Notes: generated by a model not told the origin, from the sequence alone. Positions 8,557-16,774 are shown, numbered from the stretch's first letter. The stretch: DNA of 64,000 nucleotides from Candidatus Gastranaerophilales bacterium (GCA_944325885.1 CALVBT010000008.1:22981-86980); one strand, 5' to 3'. Numbers and translations are program-made.

Positions 8557-9021
8557 ATGAAAATAGATACAAAGCTGAATATTGTTTTATATGAGCCGGA
8601 AATTCCGCAAAATACAGGGAATATCGTGCGGCTAGCTGCATGCACAAACTGTGATGTCTATCTTGTCGGAAAACTCGGATTTTCTATTGACAGCAGACAC
8701 CTCAAACGTGCTGGGCTGGATTATTGGGATGATGTTAATATACGCAGGATAGATAAGATAGAAGATTTGTGGGCAGAGTTTCCTGACCGTGATTTTTATT
8801 ACCTGACAACAAAAACAAAGAATTATTATACAAACGTAAAGTTTAAAGACGGTGATTTTCTTGTGTTCGGCCCTGAGTCCAGAGGAATCCCTGAGGATTT
8901 GCTTTTTTCAAAAGGGGAGCATTCTATTACTATACCTATGCAGGACGGTCAAAGGAGCTTGAATCTTTCAAATTCCGTTGCTATAGTTGTTTATGAAGCA
9001 TTGCGTCAAATTTGCGGGTAA
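8557..9021 (+). CDS. trmL: tRNA (cytidine/uridine-34 2'-O)-methyltransferase TrmL
   Basis: 154 residues, the size of the minimal SPOUT enzyme TrmL, which methylates the wobble ribose of tRNA-Leu isoacceptors. The family blocks are present: LYEPEIPQNTGNIVRLAA at 11-28, FGPESRGIP, and IPMQDGQRSLNLSNSVAIVVYEA at the knotted C-terminus that binds S-adenosylmethionine. There is no obvious ribosome-binding site before the ATG, and a TAAAAT -10-like box lies just upstream, so a very short leader is possible. nnrD follows immediately. Confidence 0.93.
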   Translation: MKIDTKLNIVLYEPEIPQNTGNIVRLAACTNCDVYLVGKLGFSIDSRHLKRAGLDYWDDVNIRRIDKIEDLWAEFPDRDFYYLTTKTKNYYTNVKFKDGDFLVFGPESRGIPEDLLFSKGEHSITIPMQDGQRSLNLSNSVAIVVYEALRQICG

Positions 9022-9029
9022 AAAGTTTT

Positions 9030-9914
9030 ATGGATTATACGGAGATTGATATAAAAACAGCAAAATCACTTCTGCCGGATAGACCTCAAGAGAGTAACAA
9101 AGGCACGTTCGGCAAGGTGTTGAATATCGCTGGCTGTATAGAGTATGAGGGGGCGGCTTATTTGTCTTCCGTTGCTCCGCTAAAAACAGGTGCCGGCCTT
9201 GTTACTCTGGCAACAATACAGCAGGTAATAAACAACCTCGCTGCAAATTGCCCGTGGGTGACATTTTATCCGTTGAGGGATTATTACGGAAAATGTATTG
9301 CATCAGATGCCTTTTGTGATTTGAAAGAAATAACAGGAAAATATGATGTTGTTTCTGTTGGGCCGGGGCTGTCTGATACGCCGGCAATAAGCGCATTTGT
9401 AGATGATTTGATAAGATATTTGAATAATACGGATAAAAAAGTCGTTATAGATGCGGATGCAATAAATGTTCTTGCAAAATCCGGTGCGGCGAGCTTGCCG
9501 AAAAATTCAGTAATAACGCCTCATCCTATGGAACTTTCCAGACTTATTGATGTGCCTTTGGAAACAATCCAGAAAGAGCGAGTCCATTATGCAAAGTTTG
9601 CTGCTGAAAAATTCGGCTGCTGTGTTGTTTTAAAAGGGCATAATACAGTGGTTTGTACAAGAGATATGGAAATTTTTGTAAATACGAGCGGAAATTCTTC
9701 TCTTGCAAAAGCAGGAAGCGGCGATGTTCTGACAGGTATAATTTCAGGTCTTTTGGCGCAGGGACTTTGTGTCAGAGATGCCGCAGTGCTGGGCGTATAT
9801 TTGCACGGCCTGTGCGGAGAGCTTGCATCTGTTGATTTGACGGTATACAGCGTTCTTGCAACAAATCAGATTGATTATATTCCAAAAGCTATAAAAAGAA
9901 TTCTAGAGGCGTAA
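9030..9914 (+). CDS. nnrD: ADP-dependent NAD(P)H-hydrate dehydratase
   Basis: 294 residues from the ATG at 9030; a TTG at 9012 in the same frame would overlap trmL. The ribokinase-like fold is recognisable from KGTFGKVLNIAG, EGAAYLSSVAPLKTGAGLVTLAT, TPHPMELSRL, VLKGHNTVV and the ATP/ADP-binding AGSGDVLTGIISGLLAQG. The enzyme repairs hydrated NADH/NADPH with ADP hydrolysis. The usual N-terminal epimerase domain (NnrE) is absent, so this is a stand-alone dehydratase. trmL upstream and the octanoyltransferase downstream (20 nt) are probably co-transcribed. Confidence 0.92.
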   Translation: MDYTEIDIKTAKSLLPDRPQESNKGTFGKVLNIAGCIEYEGAAYLSSVAPLKTGAGLVTLATIQQVINNLAANCPWVTFYPLRDYYGKCIASDAFCDLKEITGKYDVVSVGPGLSDTPAISAFVDDLIRYLNNTDKKVVIDADAINVLAKSGAASLPKNSVITPHPMELSRLIDVPLETIQKERVHYAKFAAEKFGCCVVLKGHNTVVCTRDMEIFVNTSGNSSLAKAGSGDVLTGIISGLLAQGLCVRDAAVLGVYLHGLCGELASVDLTVYSVLATNQIDYIPKAIKRILEA

Positions 9915-9934
9915 GTATTAGTGGTTGTAGAATA

Positions 9935-10690
9935 ATGACAGTACAAAAACGGATGGATGCGTATTTTTTGCCTTATGCTGTTTTTTGCGGCAGAGAAAAT
10001 ATGGAAATTGATGAAAAATTGCTGGACTATGCAATCGAAAATCAGTTAAAAGCCCCTGTGTTCAGACTGTACGGGTGGGAGCCGGCATGTGTTTCTCTTG
10101 GCCGAAACCAGAAAGATACCGGAGTGGACAAAGATTTTTGCCAAAATAACGGGATTGATATAGTACGCAGATTGACGGGCGGAAGAGCGTTGCTGCATGA
10201 CAAGGAGCTTACTTACAGCTTTGTCTGTCCGTGCGGCTTTTTAAAAAACGGCGAAACCGTTATCCAATCGTATAAGGAAATTTCAGGCGCATTGGCTCTC
10301 GGTCTTTCAAAGATAGGAATAATGGCTGAATTTCCCGAAAACAAAAAGGCTCATACAAATTTTGAATACTGTATGTCACTGTCGACGGGTGCTGATTTGT
10401 GTTTTGAGGGGAAAAAGATAGTCGGTTCTGCTCAGTTTAGAAAACAGGGCTATATCCTGCAGCACGGGTCTATTATGTTTGATTGTGATGCAGAGATGAT
10501 TCAAAAGGTTTTCCATGAAAGTTTGCAAAATGACAAAATTGCCACACTAAAAGATTCCGCACCTGCAGTTAATCTGGCGCAGTTATCAAATGCTCTTGTT
10601 GATGGGATGGAAGAGTATTTCGGGATTAATCTTCTTTTGAAAGAAGGTCTGAGCGCAGAATCTTTGCTCCGCCGAGATAAACGTGCTTGA
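9935..10690 (+). CDS. lipM: Octanoyl-/lipoyl-protein transferase, LipM-like
   Basis: 251 residues of the biotin/lipoate ligase fold. RRLTGGRALLHDKELTYSF (78-96) and GKKIVGSAQFRKQGYILQHGSI (around 159-180, conserved lysine K161) are diagnostic. C146 in FEYCMS occupies the place of the catalytic cysteine of LipM, which favours an octanoyl-ACP:GcvH octanoyltransferase over a true lipoate ligase LplA. This choice is inferred from that cysteine. Its last 65 bp overlap the 3' end of aroH on the opposite strand, so the two transcripts are antisense to each other there. Confidence 0.8.
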   Translation: MTVQKRMDAYFLPYAVFCGRENMEIDEKLLDYAIENQLKAPVFRLYGWEPACVSLGRNQKDTGVDKDFCQNNGIDIVRRLTGGRALLHDKELTYSFVCPCGFLKNGETVIQSYKEISGALALGLSKIGIMAEFPENKKAHTNFEYCMSLSTGADLCFEGKKIVGSAQFRKQGYILQHGSIMFDCDAEMIQKVFHESLQNDKIATLKDSAPAVNLAQLSNALVDGMEEYFGINLLLKEGLSAESLLRRDKRA

Positions 10691-11003
10691 TTTCGTCTTG
10701 TTTCTTTTCTGTATTTACGACCATCAATATTCTCAGACATTTTTTCAAGCTGGGTTCAATGTCCATTTCGTTTACGCAAATCAACGGAACATACTGGATT
10801 TTAAAGTTTTTTCTTACAAATTTTGCAGGAAAAGCGCTTTTTAAATCTTTTGTGAGCGTAAACATAATATGAGAAATATCTTCTGTTTTTATATCGTTTT
10901 GGGCAATCATTTTTGAATAAAGCTCAACAGTGGCCTGCTCAAGAGCCTCTTGAGTATCTTCATCTACTGTAATTGCGCCGCGGATACCTCTGGAATATAG
11001 CAT
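10626..11003 (-). CDS. aroH: Chorismate mutase, AroH class
   Basis: 125 residues, matching the monofunctional AroH trimer of Bacillus in length and pattern: RGIRGAITVDEDT, FPAKFVRKNF, YVPLICVNEMDIE, KKCLRILMVVNT and HVYLGGAKILRSDL. The active-site arginines, the glutamate in NEMD and the tyrosine in HVYL are in place. It converts chorismate to prephenate for phenylalanine and tyrosine. The 3' end overlaps the lipM gene tail to tail by 65 bp. fmt lies 12 nt upstream on the same strand, so aroH is probably the last gene of the def-fmt transcript. Confidence 0.95.
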   Translation of the reverse strand: MLYSRGIRGAITVDEDTQEALEQATVELYSKMIAQNDIKTEDISHIMFTLTKDLKSAFPAKFVRKNFKIQYVPLICVNEMDIEPSLKKCLRILMVVNTEKKQDEIKHVYLGGAKILRSDLLSKED

Positions 11004-11015
11004 ATATAAAGCTCC

Positions 11016-11966
11016 TTAGTCGAATCTGTCGCCCGTTTTCAGCTTTGCGCCGTTTGTCCAGGCATAGGCATCCATTTTTGGTTTGCCTTCGGGTTTGATT
11101 TCTTTTATTAACAGTATACCTTTTTTTGCAGCAACTTCAATCCCATTTTTAGAAATATTAACGATTTCTCCTTCGTTTTCGTTTTCTGTGTCGTTGTTCA
11201 GAACAGTTGTGGACAAAACTTTTATGTTCTTTCCGTTGATACTTGTACAAGCAACAGGCCATGTGGTCATTGAGCGTACATGGTCGTGGATCTGTTGTGC
11301 TGTTTTTGTCCAATCCAGAACAGCGTCTTCTTTTTTGAATTTTTTTGCGATTGTTACTTTTGTTTCGTCCTGCTTTTGCGGGGTCAAAACTTTGTTGTAA
11401 AGCTGTTTTATCGTCGGATACATGATAAAAGGAGCCTTGTCGCTTATGATTTGCATAAGCTCTTTGTCTGTCATATCAGGGGTGATTTTTATTTTTTCCT
11501 GCAGACAAATATCTCCTGCATCAAGAGCCAGAACAGTAATCATAGTTGTTATGCCTGTTTCTTCTTTGCCGTCATAAATAGCACGCTGTATAGGGTTTGC
11601 ACCTCGGTATTGCGGCAGCAAAGAGGCATGAAGGTTTACTGTAGCTATTTGCGGGATAGAAAGAATTTCTTCCGTCAAAAGCTGTCCAAAGGCAAATGTA
11701 ATAAAAAAGTCCGGCTTTAGGCTTCTTAATTTGTCTTTTAGCTCTTCATCATTTTTCAATGCATCTGTTTGAAAAACTTCTATGTTGTGTGCCAGCGCAA
11801 ATTCTTTTACAGGCGGCGGGGTGAGTTTGTTCCCTCTGCCTGATGGTCTGTCCGGCTGCGTTACAACGGCTTGAATGTTTACATCATTAAAATTTAAAAG
11901 TTTTTGAAGACAGTTAACGGCAATCTCCGGTGTTGCCATATAAACGACATTAATCAACTTTTTCAT
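11016..11966 (-). CDS. fmt: Methionyl-tRNA formyltransferase
   Basis: 316 residues from the ATG at 11966. The open frame extends upstream, but MKKLINVVYMATPEIAVNCL is the normal family N-terminus. ASLLPQYRGANPIQRAI contains the SLLPxxRG formyl-THF motif, and the C-terminal anticodon/tRNA-binding domain ends KMDAYAWTNGAKLKTGDRF. It formylates initiator tRNA. The start overlaps the end of def by 17 nt, the usual def-fmt pairing. There is no well-spaced ribosome-binding site, so translational coupling to def is likely. Confidence 0.95.
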   Translation of the reverse strand: MKKLINVVYMATPEIAVNCLQKLLNFNDVNIQAVVTQPDRPSGRGNKLTPPPVKEFALAHNIEVFQTDALKNDEELKDKLRSLKPDFFITFAFGQLLTEEILSIPQIATVNLHASLLPQYRGANPIQRAIYDGKEETGITTMITVLALDAGDICLQEKIKITPDMTDKELMQIISDKAPFIMYPTIKQLYNKVLTPQKQDETKVTIAKKFKKEDAVLDWTKTAQQIHDHVRSMTTWPVACTSINGKNIKVLSTTVLNNDTENENEGEIVNISKNGIEVAAKKGILLIKEIKPEGKPKMDAYAWTNGAKLKTGDRFD

Positions 11967-12582
11967 CCTCTTTTTGGCTGTTTTGTCCTTCCGGCAGAAC
12001 AGTTTCGCCGGGGTTTGCGGGTATTGATTCCAGAGCTTTATCCAGTTCCGGTTCGTCAAGGATTCTGTCACCTTCTACAGGTGCAAGCCCGTGTTCTGAA
12101 AGGATTTTGTCAGCTTCAAATCTGTTTCTGCAGTGGTCAATAAATAAAACACCGTCCAGATGGTCAAATTCGTGCTGGATTGCTCTTGCCAGGAGGCTTC
12201 CGTCTTTTCCCTCGATTGTGAAAGGTTTGCCGTGGATGTCGAGTGCTTTTACCATAACGTTTGCATATCTTTTTACATCGGTGTACGCATCCGGAAAGCT
12301 CAAACAGCCTTCGTAACTGCTAACCGCACCGCTTTTTTTAATGATTTTGGGGTTGATAAAAACCATCGGGTGCAAGGGCTGGTTGCCTGTAGATACATCG
12401 ATTACAAACACACGCAGGTTTTCGCCGATTTGCGGTGCTGCCAGACCCACACCATTTTTTGCATACATTGTGTCCAGCAAGTCATGCACAAGGGTCTGGA
12501 TTTTTTTTGAAATTTTCGAAACTTCTTTTGAAGGTCTTCTGAGAGTTTCGTCACCGTATTTAACAACTTTTTTTATTGACAT
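11950..12582 (-). CDS. def: Peptide deformylase with acidic C-terminal extension
   Basis: 210 residues. The three metal-site motifs are complete: GVGLAAPQIG (44-53), EGCLSFP with C93, and QHEFDHLDG with H137, E138 and H141. It removes the formyl group from nascent proteins and works with Fmt, whose gene overlaps downstream. The enzyme core ends near residue 165; about 45 residues rich in Glu, Asp and Pro follow. Such tails occur in some deformylases and their role is unknown. The gene begins the def-fmt-aroH group on the minus strand. Confidence 0.95.
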   Translation of the reverse strand: MSIKKVVKYGDETLRRPSKEVSKISKKIQTLVHDLLDTMYAKNGVGLAAPQIGENLRVFVIDVSTGNQPLHPMVFINPKIIKKSGAVSSYEGCLSFPDAYTDVKRYANVMVKALDIHGKPFTIEGKDGSLLARAIQHEFDHLDGVLFIDHCRNRFEADKILSEHGLAPVEGDRILDEPELDKALESIPANPGETVLPEGQNSQKEDEKVD

Positions 12583-12639
12583 AGCTAAATTCCTTTAAAA
12601 TGAATCTTAATACATAATATCACACAAACCGCCAAGGGC

Positions 12640-13089
12640 TTACGGACGTTGAGCATCAAGCTCTGCTCTTATTTGTTCTACTGTGATATAGCTTACAGGT
12701 GATTTTTCATCTTTTTGAAGATATACATCTTTTATTCCTGCCTGAACGATAAATCTTTTGCAAAGTATGCAAATAAAGTTGTGGCCGTAGATGTACATTG
12801 TTGCACCTTTGCATCTGTCCTGACCTGCCTGAATAATTGCGTTTTGTTCTGCGTGGATGCTGCGGCAGGTTTCGTACATTGTGCCTGATGGAATGTTGTT
12901 TTCTATACGGTAGCATTTGCCTATTTCGTAGCAGGAAGTTACCTTTGATGGTGTTCCGTTGTAGCCTGTGGCTTTGATTTTTTTGTCTTCGCCTACAATT
13001 ACCGCTCCGACTTTTGCTCTAAAGCAGTTTGAGCGTGTTGCACAGGTTTTTGCTATTTCTAAAAAGTATTCATTCCATGGTTTTATCAT
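12640..13089 (-). CDS. Deoxycytidylate (dCMP) deaminase, ComEB-like
   Basis: 149 residues of the cytidine/deoxycytidylate deaminase fold. Zinc is bound by H79 in IHAEQNA (catalytic E81) and by C107/C110. The second motif reads ICILC rather than the usual PCxxC; the proline is lost but both cysteines are kept. The N-terminal NEYFLEIAKTCATRSNC block and the nucleotide-binding GYNGTP are typical of dCMP deaminases that feed dTMP synthesis. The gene stands alone, 14 nt after the prepilin gene and 57 bp before def on the same strand. Confidence 0.9.
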   Translation of the reverse strand: MIKPWNEYFLEIAKTCATRSNCFRAKVGAVIVGEDKKIKATGYNGTPSKVTSCYEIGKCYRIENNIPSGTMYETCRSIHAEQNAIIQAGQDRCKGATMYIYGHNFICILCKRFIVQAGIKDVYLQKDEKSPVSYITVEQIRAELDAQRP

Positions 13090-13103
13090 TTTTATATCCT
13101 CAA

Positions 13104-13700
13104 TTATCTGTTATTTTCTGTTTGTATTGCGTTTAATAGTGCTTCCAGTTGTTTTTGCAGTTCTTCGTTATCGAGCTGCTGTGCATTTATATTGTACGAG
13201 TCAGTATTATTTGTATTTCTGTTTCTGTTTATTCTGTTGTTAGCTCTCAAAGGAGTGTTTCTTGTAGACAAACTTTGGGATTCGTTTTGTTGTTTGGCAA
13301 GTTCCTGCTGCAGCATCTGTGTAAGGGTGTTTAGCATTTGTTCCAGTGCAGCTTGTTTTCTGGCCATTGCATCGAAATCGTAATCATTCCCTTGCGCAAA
13401 CGAGGTCGTTCCGTCTTCTGCTATCCAGCCTATAATTTTGCCGTTACGGTCTTTAAAATACAATTTGCCGACAACTACAATCCCCTGCTCTTTGTTTTTT
13501 ACGTCTGTGCCGAGTCTTAAGTCCTGCATGCCCGTAGGTGTCAGGGCATGTTTGGCTATTGTGTCAGTCTGCCAGAGGATTACGGCAGGTGCTTTTCTTG
13601 CTTTTTTAGTAAGGATTGGTGCAGATGCAATGGCCACGATACATACTATTAAAAGCGTAATCAATGCTTCTGCCAGCGAAAATGCTCTGTATCTCTCCAT
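13104..13700 (-). CDS. Type IV prepilin-like protein
   Basis: 198 residues. The N-terminus ERYRA|FSLAEALITLLIVCIV is a class III/pseudopilin signal: short basic leader, cleavage before Phe, Glu at +5 and a 20-residue hydrophobic helix. Position -1 is Ala rather than the usual Gly. The globular part has one glycine-rich beta segment (GKIIGWIAEDGTTSF), and residues 115-198 form a Gln/Asn-rich low-complexity tail. No pilus or type II secretion assembly genes are nearby, so it is a minor pilin or pseudopilin served in trans. It lies 14 nt upstream of the dCMP deaminase. Confidence 0.75.
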   Translation of the reverse strand: MERYRAFSLAEALITLLIVCIVAIASAPILTKKARKAPAVILWQTDTIAKHALTPTGMQDLRLGTDVKNKEQGIVVVGKLYFKDRNGKIIGWIAEDGTTSFAQGNDYDFDAMARKQAALEQMLNTLTQMLQQELAKQQNESQSLSTRNTPLRANNRINRNRNTNNTDSYNINAQQLDNEELQKQLEALLNAIQTENNR

Positions 13701-13834
13701 AACTATTCCTCTTTTCCTGACTATACTTCTATTTTATTGAGTTTTAGTTTGAAAGTAAAGTCAATATTACATTTATTGCTAAAAAAAAACGTGCATATAG
13801 ATGAAAAAAAGCCGAAAAAATTGAAAAAAAACAC

Positions 13835-13862
13835 TTGCCAATATTTTGTATTCCAATATAAT
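13835..13862 (+). promoter_or_regulatory. Promoter of hup
   Basis: TTGCCA (13835-13840) and TATAAT (13857-13862) are 16 bp apart. A strong AAGGGG ribosome-binding site precedes the ATG at 13898. The strength fits an abundant chromatin protein. Confidence 0.7.
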
Positions 13863-13897
13863 AAGAAATGTACATTTAAGAAAAGGGGTTTACCAAC

Positions 13898-14191
13898 ATG
13901 AACAAAGAAGAATTAGTACAAGAAGTTTCAAAAAAATCTAAAGTTACTCAAAAAGAAACTGCTGAAATCATCAATGCTTTGATGGAAACTATTGAAAAAA
14001 CAGTTGCTAAAGGCAAAAAAGTTACTTTAGTTGGTTTTGGTACATTCGAAGCTAGAAAAAGAGCTGCTAGAACTGGCCGTAACCCGCAAACTGGTAAAGA
14101 AATCAAAATCGCTGCTAAAACAGTACCTGCTTTCTCTGCTGGTAAAAAATTCAAAGAAGCTGTTAACGGTAAAGTAGCTGCTAAAAAATAG
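13898..14191 (+). CDS. hup: HU-type DNA-binding protein
   Basis: 97 residues with the whole HU/IHF pattern: NKEELVQEVSKKS at the start, VTLVGFGTFEARKRAARTGRNPQTG across the beta arm, and IAAKTVPAFSAGKKFKEAVN at the end. It bends and compacts DNA as a dimer. It has its own promoter and a strong terminator, so it is monocistronic. Codon choice (AAA, GCT, GAA) is more uniform than in the neighbours, as expected for high expression. Confidence 0.97.
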   Translation: MNKEELVQEVSKKSKVTQKETAEIINALMETIEKTVAKGKKVTLVGFGTFEARKRAARTGRNPQTGKEIKIAAKTVPAFSAGKKFKEAVNGKVAAKK

Positions 14192-14212
14192 TTGATTAAA
14201 CTTTTATAAAAA

Positions 14213-14242
14213 GCGTCCGTACTGGTTGTACGGGCGTTTTTT
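14213..14242 (+). terminator. Terminator of hup
   Basis: CGTCCGTAC pairs with GTACGGGCG (one G-U) around TGGTT, and a run of six T follows. Confidence 0.9.
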
Positions 14243-14270
14243 GTTTATAAATTTTATGACAGTATAAATA

Positions 14271-14302
14271 AAAAAAGACCCCGAGAAAACGGGGCCTTTT
14301 TT
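14271..14302 (-). terminator. Bidirectional terminator between hup and the reverse rubrerythrin
   Basis: CCCCG (14279-14283) pairs with CGGGG (14290-14294), flanked by an A run on the left and a T run on the right. It ends the rubrerythrin transcript on the minus strand and backs up the hup terminator. Confidence 0.8.
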
Positions 14303-14320
14303 AGCTTAAACAGGTTTTGT

Positions 14321-14872
14321 TTAGCCGAAATATCTTTTTAACAATCCCTGGAATGCCTGTCCGTGACGAGCTTCGTCTTTGCACATTTCGTGAACTGTGT
14401 CATGGATAGCATCGAGGTTGAGTTCTTTAGCACGTGAAGCAATAGCTTTTTTAGCTGCACAAGCACCTGATTCAGCTTCTACACGCATTTCAAGGTTTTT
14501 CTTTGTAGAATTTGTAACAACTTCGCCGAGAAGTTCTGCAAATTTTGCAGCGTGTTCAGCTTCTTCCCAGGCTATTCTTTTGTAAGCTTCTGCAACTTCA
14601 GGATAGCCTTCTCTGTCAGCCTGTCTGCTCATTGCAAGGTACATACCTACTTCTGTGCATTCGCCCAGAAAATGGTCTTTCAAACCTTGTTTTACTTCTG
14701 CATCAACATCAGCACCTACGCCGATTCTGTGTTCGTCAGCCCAGCCGATTACGCCTGCGCCTTCTTCTACTTTATTAAATTTTTCAGCAGGAACTCCGCA
14801 CATAGGGCATTTTTCAGGCGGGTTATCACCTTCATATACGTAGCCGCATACTGAACATACAAATTTAGCCAT
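14321..14872 (-). CDS. Reverse rubrerythrin (N-terminal rubredoxin, C-terminal diiron domain)
   Basis: 183 residues. The rubredoxin-like Fe site comes first (C6, C9, C22, C25), followed by a ferritin-like four-helix bundle with [31 protein letters not shown] and [11 protein letters not shown] as metal-ligand helices. This inverted order is that of the reverse rubrerythrins of clostridia, which reduce hydrogen peroxide (and oxygen) with electrons from NADH-dependent partners. The gene is monocistronic with its own promoter. It signals an anaerobic lifestyle. A classical rubrerythrin is encoded at 56218. Confidence 0.93.
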   Translation of the reverse strand: MAKFVCSVCGYVYEGDNPPEKCPMCGVPAEKFNKVEEGAGVIGWADEHRIGVGADVDAEVKQGLKDHFLGECTEVGMYLAMSRQADREGYPEVAEAYKRIAWEEAEHAAKFAELLGEVVTNSTKKNLEMRVEAESGACAAKKAIASRAKELNLDAIHDTVHEMCKDEARHGQAFQGLLKRYFG

Positions 14873-14949
14873 AATTTACCTCTTTCATTTACTTACCATA
14901 ATTCACCTATCAGGAATGACTCTTATTAAGAATAATTCCTAATAAAATT

Positions 14950-14978
14950 ATTATACACATAGACTTTTGAAAATGCAA
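14950..14978 (-). promoter_or_regulatory. Promoter of the reverse rubrerythrin, with a PerR-box-like sequence
   Basis: On the minus strand TTGCAT and TATAAT are 17 bp apart. The -10 lies inside GTATAATAATTTTAT, which matches the PerR consensus TTATAATnATTATAA at 11-12 of 14 fixed positions. Control by a peroxide sensor is plausible but rests on this match alone. Confidence 0.5.
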
Positions 14979-15003
14979 GTGTTTTTCTTCTAAAAAAATT
15001 TTT

Positions 15004-15861
15004 TTATCCTTTTTGCCCTGAAATTATACGGTCTTTGCCTGATACGTCTTTTAGTATTTCTATATTTTTAAATCCGCTCTCTGTCATAATGTCTTTTATT
15101 TCGCATGCCTGATTTTCGCCTGCTTCAAATAGCAAAAATCCGTTTTCTTTAAGATATGGTGCGCATTGCTTTGTTATTTTTTCATAAAACTCCAGACCTT
15201 TTTCGTCAGCAGTAAAGAGAGCTGATGCAGGTTCAAAGTCTTTGACCTCAATTTGGAGTCCTTCTTTTTGCGACAGCGGAATATAAGGCGGGTTGGACAC
15301 AATCATGTCGAATTTTTCTTCGGGCCTTATTTTGCTGAACAAATCCGATTTTCTAAACAATGCTCTGTTCATCAAATCCAGGTGCATTGCGTTGTTTAGA
15401 GCTGTTTTTAGTGCTTCGTTTGAAATATCTATCCCAATGACCTGTGCAGGAGTGAGTTTTGCAATCATACATGCAATACAGCCTGTGCCTGTGCCTATGT
15501 CCAGCACCATTTTAAAATCATTGTTTTTTATAATTTCAACAGCTTTTTTTACCAGCAGTTCTGTTTCCGGTCTTGGTATCAGTGTTTCTTTTGTGACTTC
15601 AAATTTTTTACCCATAAAATATGCATAGCCGAGAATCTGTGCCAGCGGTTCTCTTGTTTTCAGCCTTTTTTCAATGACAGCTTCCAATTTTTGCAAATCT
15701 GACGGAGAGGGCATTATGCCTATTATCAGGTCCTTTGGAGTCAGGCCTGTCAATATTTCTATGGCAAAATCGATTTCTGCAGATGCTTCTTCTGTAGAAA
15801 AACCGTTATTCGTATAATTTTTTATCAAGTCCGATTTCTTCAAGTTTTTGCTGATGTTCAT
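15004..15861 (-). CDS. prmC: Release factor glutamine methyltransferase
   Basis: 285 residues. The N-terminal five-helix bundle is followed by ETLIPRPETELLV, the S-adenosylmethionine loop DIGTGTG (121-127) and the catalytic NPPY (190-193) with YIPLSQKE. It methylates the GGQ glutamine of peptide-chain release factors. The first 56 nt overlap the end of the upstream unknown gene, so translation is probably coupled; there is a purine-rich stretch but no clear ribosome-binding site. The length is normal. Confidence 0.95.
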   Translation of the reverse strand: MNISKNLKKSDLIKNYTNNGFSTEEASAEIDFAIEILTGLTPKDLIIGIMPSPSDLQKLEAVIEKRLKTREPLAQILGYAYFMGKKFEVTKETLIPRPETELLVKKAVEIIKNNDFKMVLDIGTGTGCIACMIAKLTPAQVIGIDISNEALKTALNNAMHLDLMNRALFRKSDLFSKIRPEEKFDMIVSNPPYIPLSQKEGLQIEVKDFEPASALFTADEKGLEFYEKITKQCAPYLKENGFLLFEAGENQACEIKDIMTESGFKNIEILKDVSGKDRIISGQKG

Positions 15862-16345
15862 CCAGTATTTTTCCTATAAGGTTTTTCAAATCAAGTTTTG
15901 AAAGTCCTGTTGTTTCTTCTTTTTTCAACTTATATTTATCACACAATTTGTTGTAATAGTAAATCTGTTTTTTTGTAGCCTGTTCTTTTGACATTTTAAA
16001 CTCTGCTGCTTTTTTCCTTTGTTCTTTTGCAAAGGCTTTTTGCTTTTCTATATAGGGCTTTTGGGCTTCTTTTTGTGCTGTTTTTATATCGAGCTGTTTT
16101 TTTGTTTCTTTTATCAATGTTTTTAGCTCTTTTAAAAATTTGTCCTTTTCAAACTCTTCAATAATCCACTCAAAATGGGGATTGTTTTGTTCATAATAGT
16201 ACTGCTCATCTTCTATAAAAAGCTCCAGAATTTCGTCTGTGCCAAGGTCTGTGTGTTTTTTTACAAGACTTTTAATAAAGCTGAAAAGAGCAGCTTTTTG
16301 ATTTTTTGTCAAATCTAAAAAAAGAGTATTCTTCAAATTTTTCAT
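15806..16345 (-). CDS. Hypothetical Lys/Glu-rich protein, 5' end abuts repeat copy 2
   Basis: 179 residues with no family I recognise. Residues 75-135 are a charged coiled coil; the last 50 residues (NKLCDKYKLKKEETTGLSKLDLKNLIGKIL) resemble a SAP-like helix pair, which in other proteins binds nucleic acid. The start codon at 16345 coincides with the left border of the dispersed repeat and has no ribosome-binding site, because the sequence upstream is the repeat itself. The native 5' end may therefore have been displaced or cut off. The gene overlaps prmC by 56 nt at its 3' end. Confidence 0.6.
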   Translation of the reverse strand: MKNLKNTLFLDLTKNQKAALFSFIKSLVKKHTDLGTDEILELFIEDEQYYYEQNNPHFEWIIEEFEKDKFLKELKTLIKETKKQLDIKTAQKEAQKPYIEKQKAFAKEQRKKAAEFKMSKEQATKKQIYYYNKLCDKYKLKKEETTGLSKLDLKNLIGKILDEHQQKLEEIGLDKKLYE

Positions 16346-16518
16346 ATAGTCAACTGACTCCGACTACTTATTGAACCTGTGCATTAATCAAGTCCATTCA
16401 TTATAAACAAGTCCGGCACAGGCAACAAGTGCATGGGGTCTTCCGCACAGAAACAATACTTAATTGCTTCTTCAACAGAGTATGTACACTTAAACAAGCG
16501 AGGCCGCCTCTGACATAT
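16343..16518 (+). repeat. Dispersed structured repeat, copy 2
   Basis: It has the same left block as copies 1 and 3. The hairpin helices are GACTCC 16356-16361 with GGGGTC 16435-16440, ACTTATTG 16366-16373 with CAACAAGT 16423-16430 (one A-C mismatch), and CCTGTGC 16376-16382 with GCACAGG 16416-16422, giving 85 nt exactly as in copy 1. The right block, ACAAGCGAGGCCGCCTCTGA, ends near 16512-16518. It separates two minus-strand genes. Confidence 0.85.
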
Positions 16519-16524
16519 ACATAA

Positions 16525-16713
16525 TTATCTTAAAAGGTCATTTATATCAAATTTTTTGGTAAGGTGTTCGTTCTTAAATTGCATAAGCTTTTTAAAAATC
16601 GGATTTGTTGCTTTTGCACAGTTTTTTTTATCAAGAGAGTGCTGATTATTTGTATCAGCTTCTTTTGTTTTGTTTTTTTCTAATACTTTCTTGATATCTG
16701 TTACCTTTTCCAT
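16525..16713 (-). CDS. Small hypothetical protein
   Basis: 62 residues, strongly charged (Lys/Asn/Asp), with no membrane segment or cysteine motif and no family I recognise. It starts 26 nt upstream of a T-rich stretch and ends only 7 bp before the right end of repeat copy 2. It may have been co-transcribed with the unknown gene and prmC before the repeat arrived. The frame is open and uses the same codons as its neighbours, but the evidence that it is expressed is weak. Confidence 0.4.
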   Translation of the reverse strand: MEKVTDIKKVLEKNKTKEADTNNQHSLDKKNCAKATNPIFKKLMQFKNEHLTKKFDINDLLR

Positions 16714-16774
16714 TGTATTATTTTAACTCATTTTTTTGACTAATTCTATATATATAAAAAACAATTTTAAAAAA

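Noticed and set aside
11966..12071. N-terminal extension of fmt into def
   Set aside because: The extra 35 residues have no counterpart in the family and lie within the def coding region; the frame is open only by chance.
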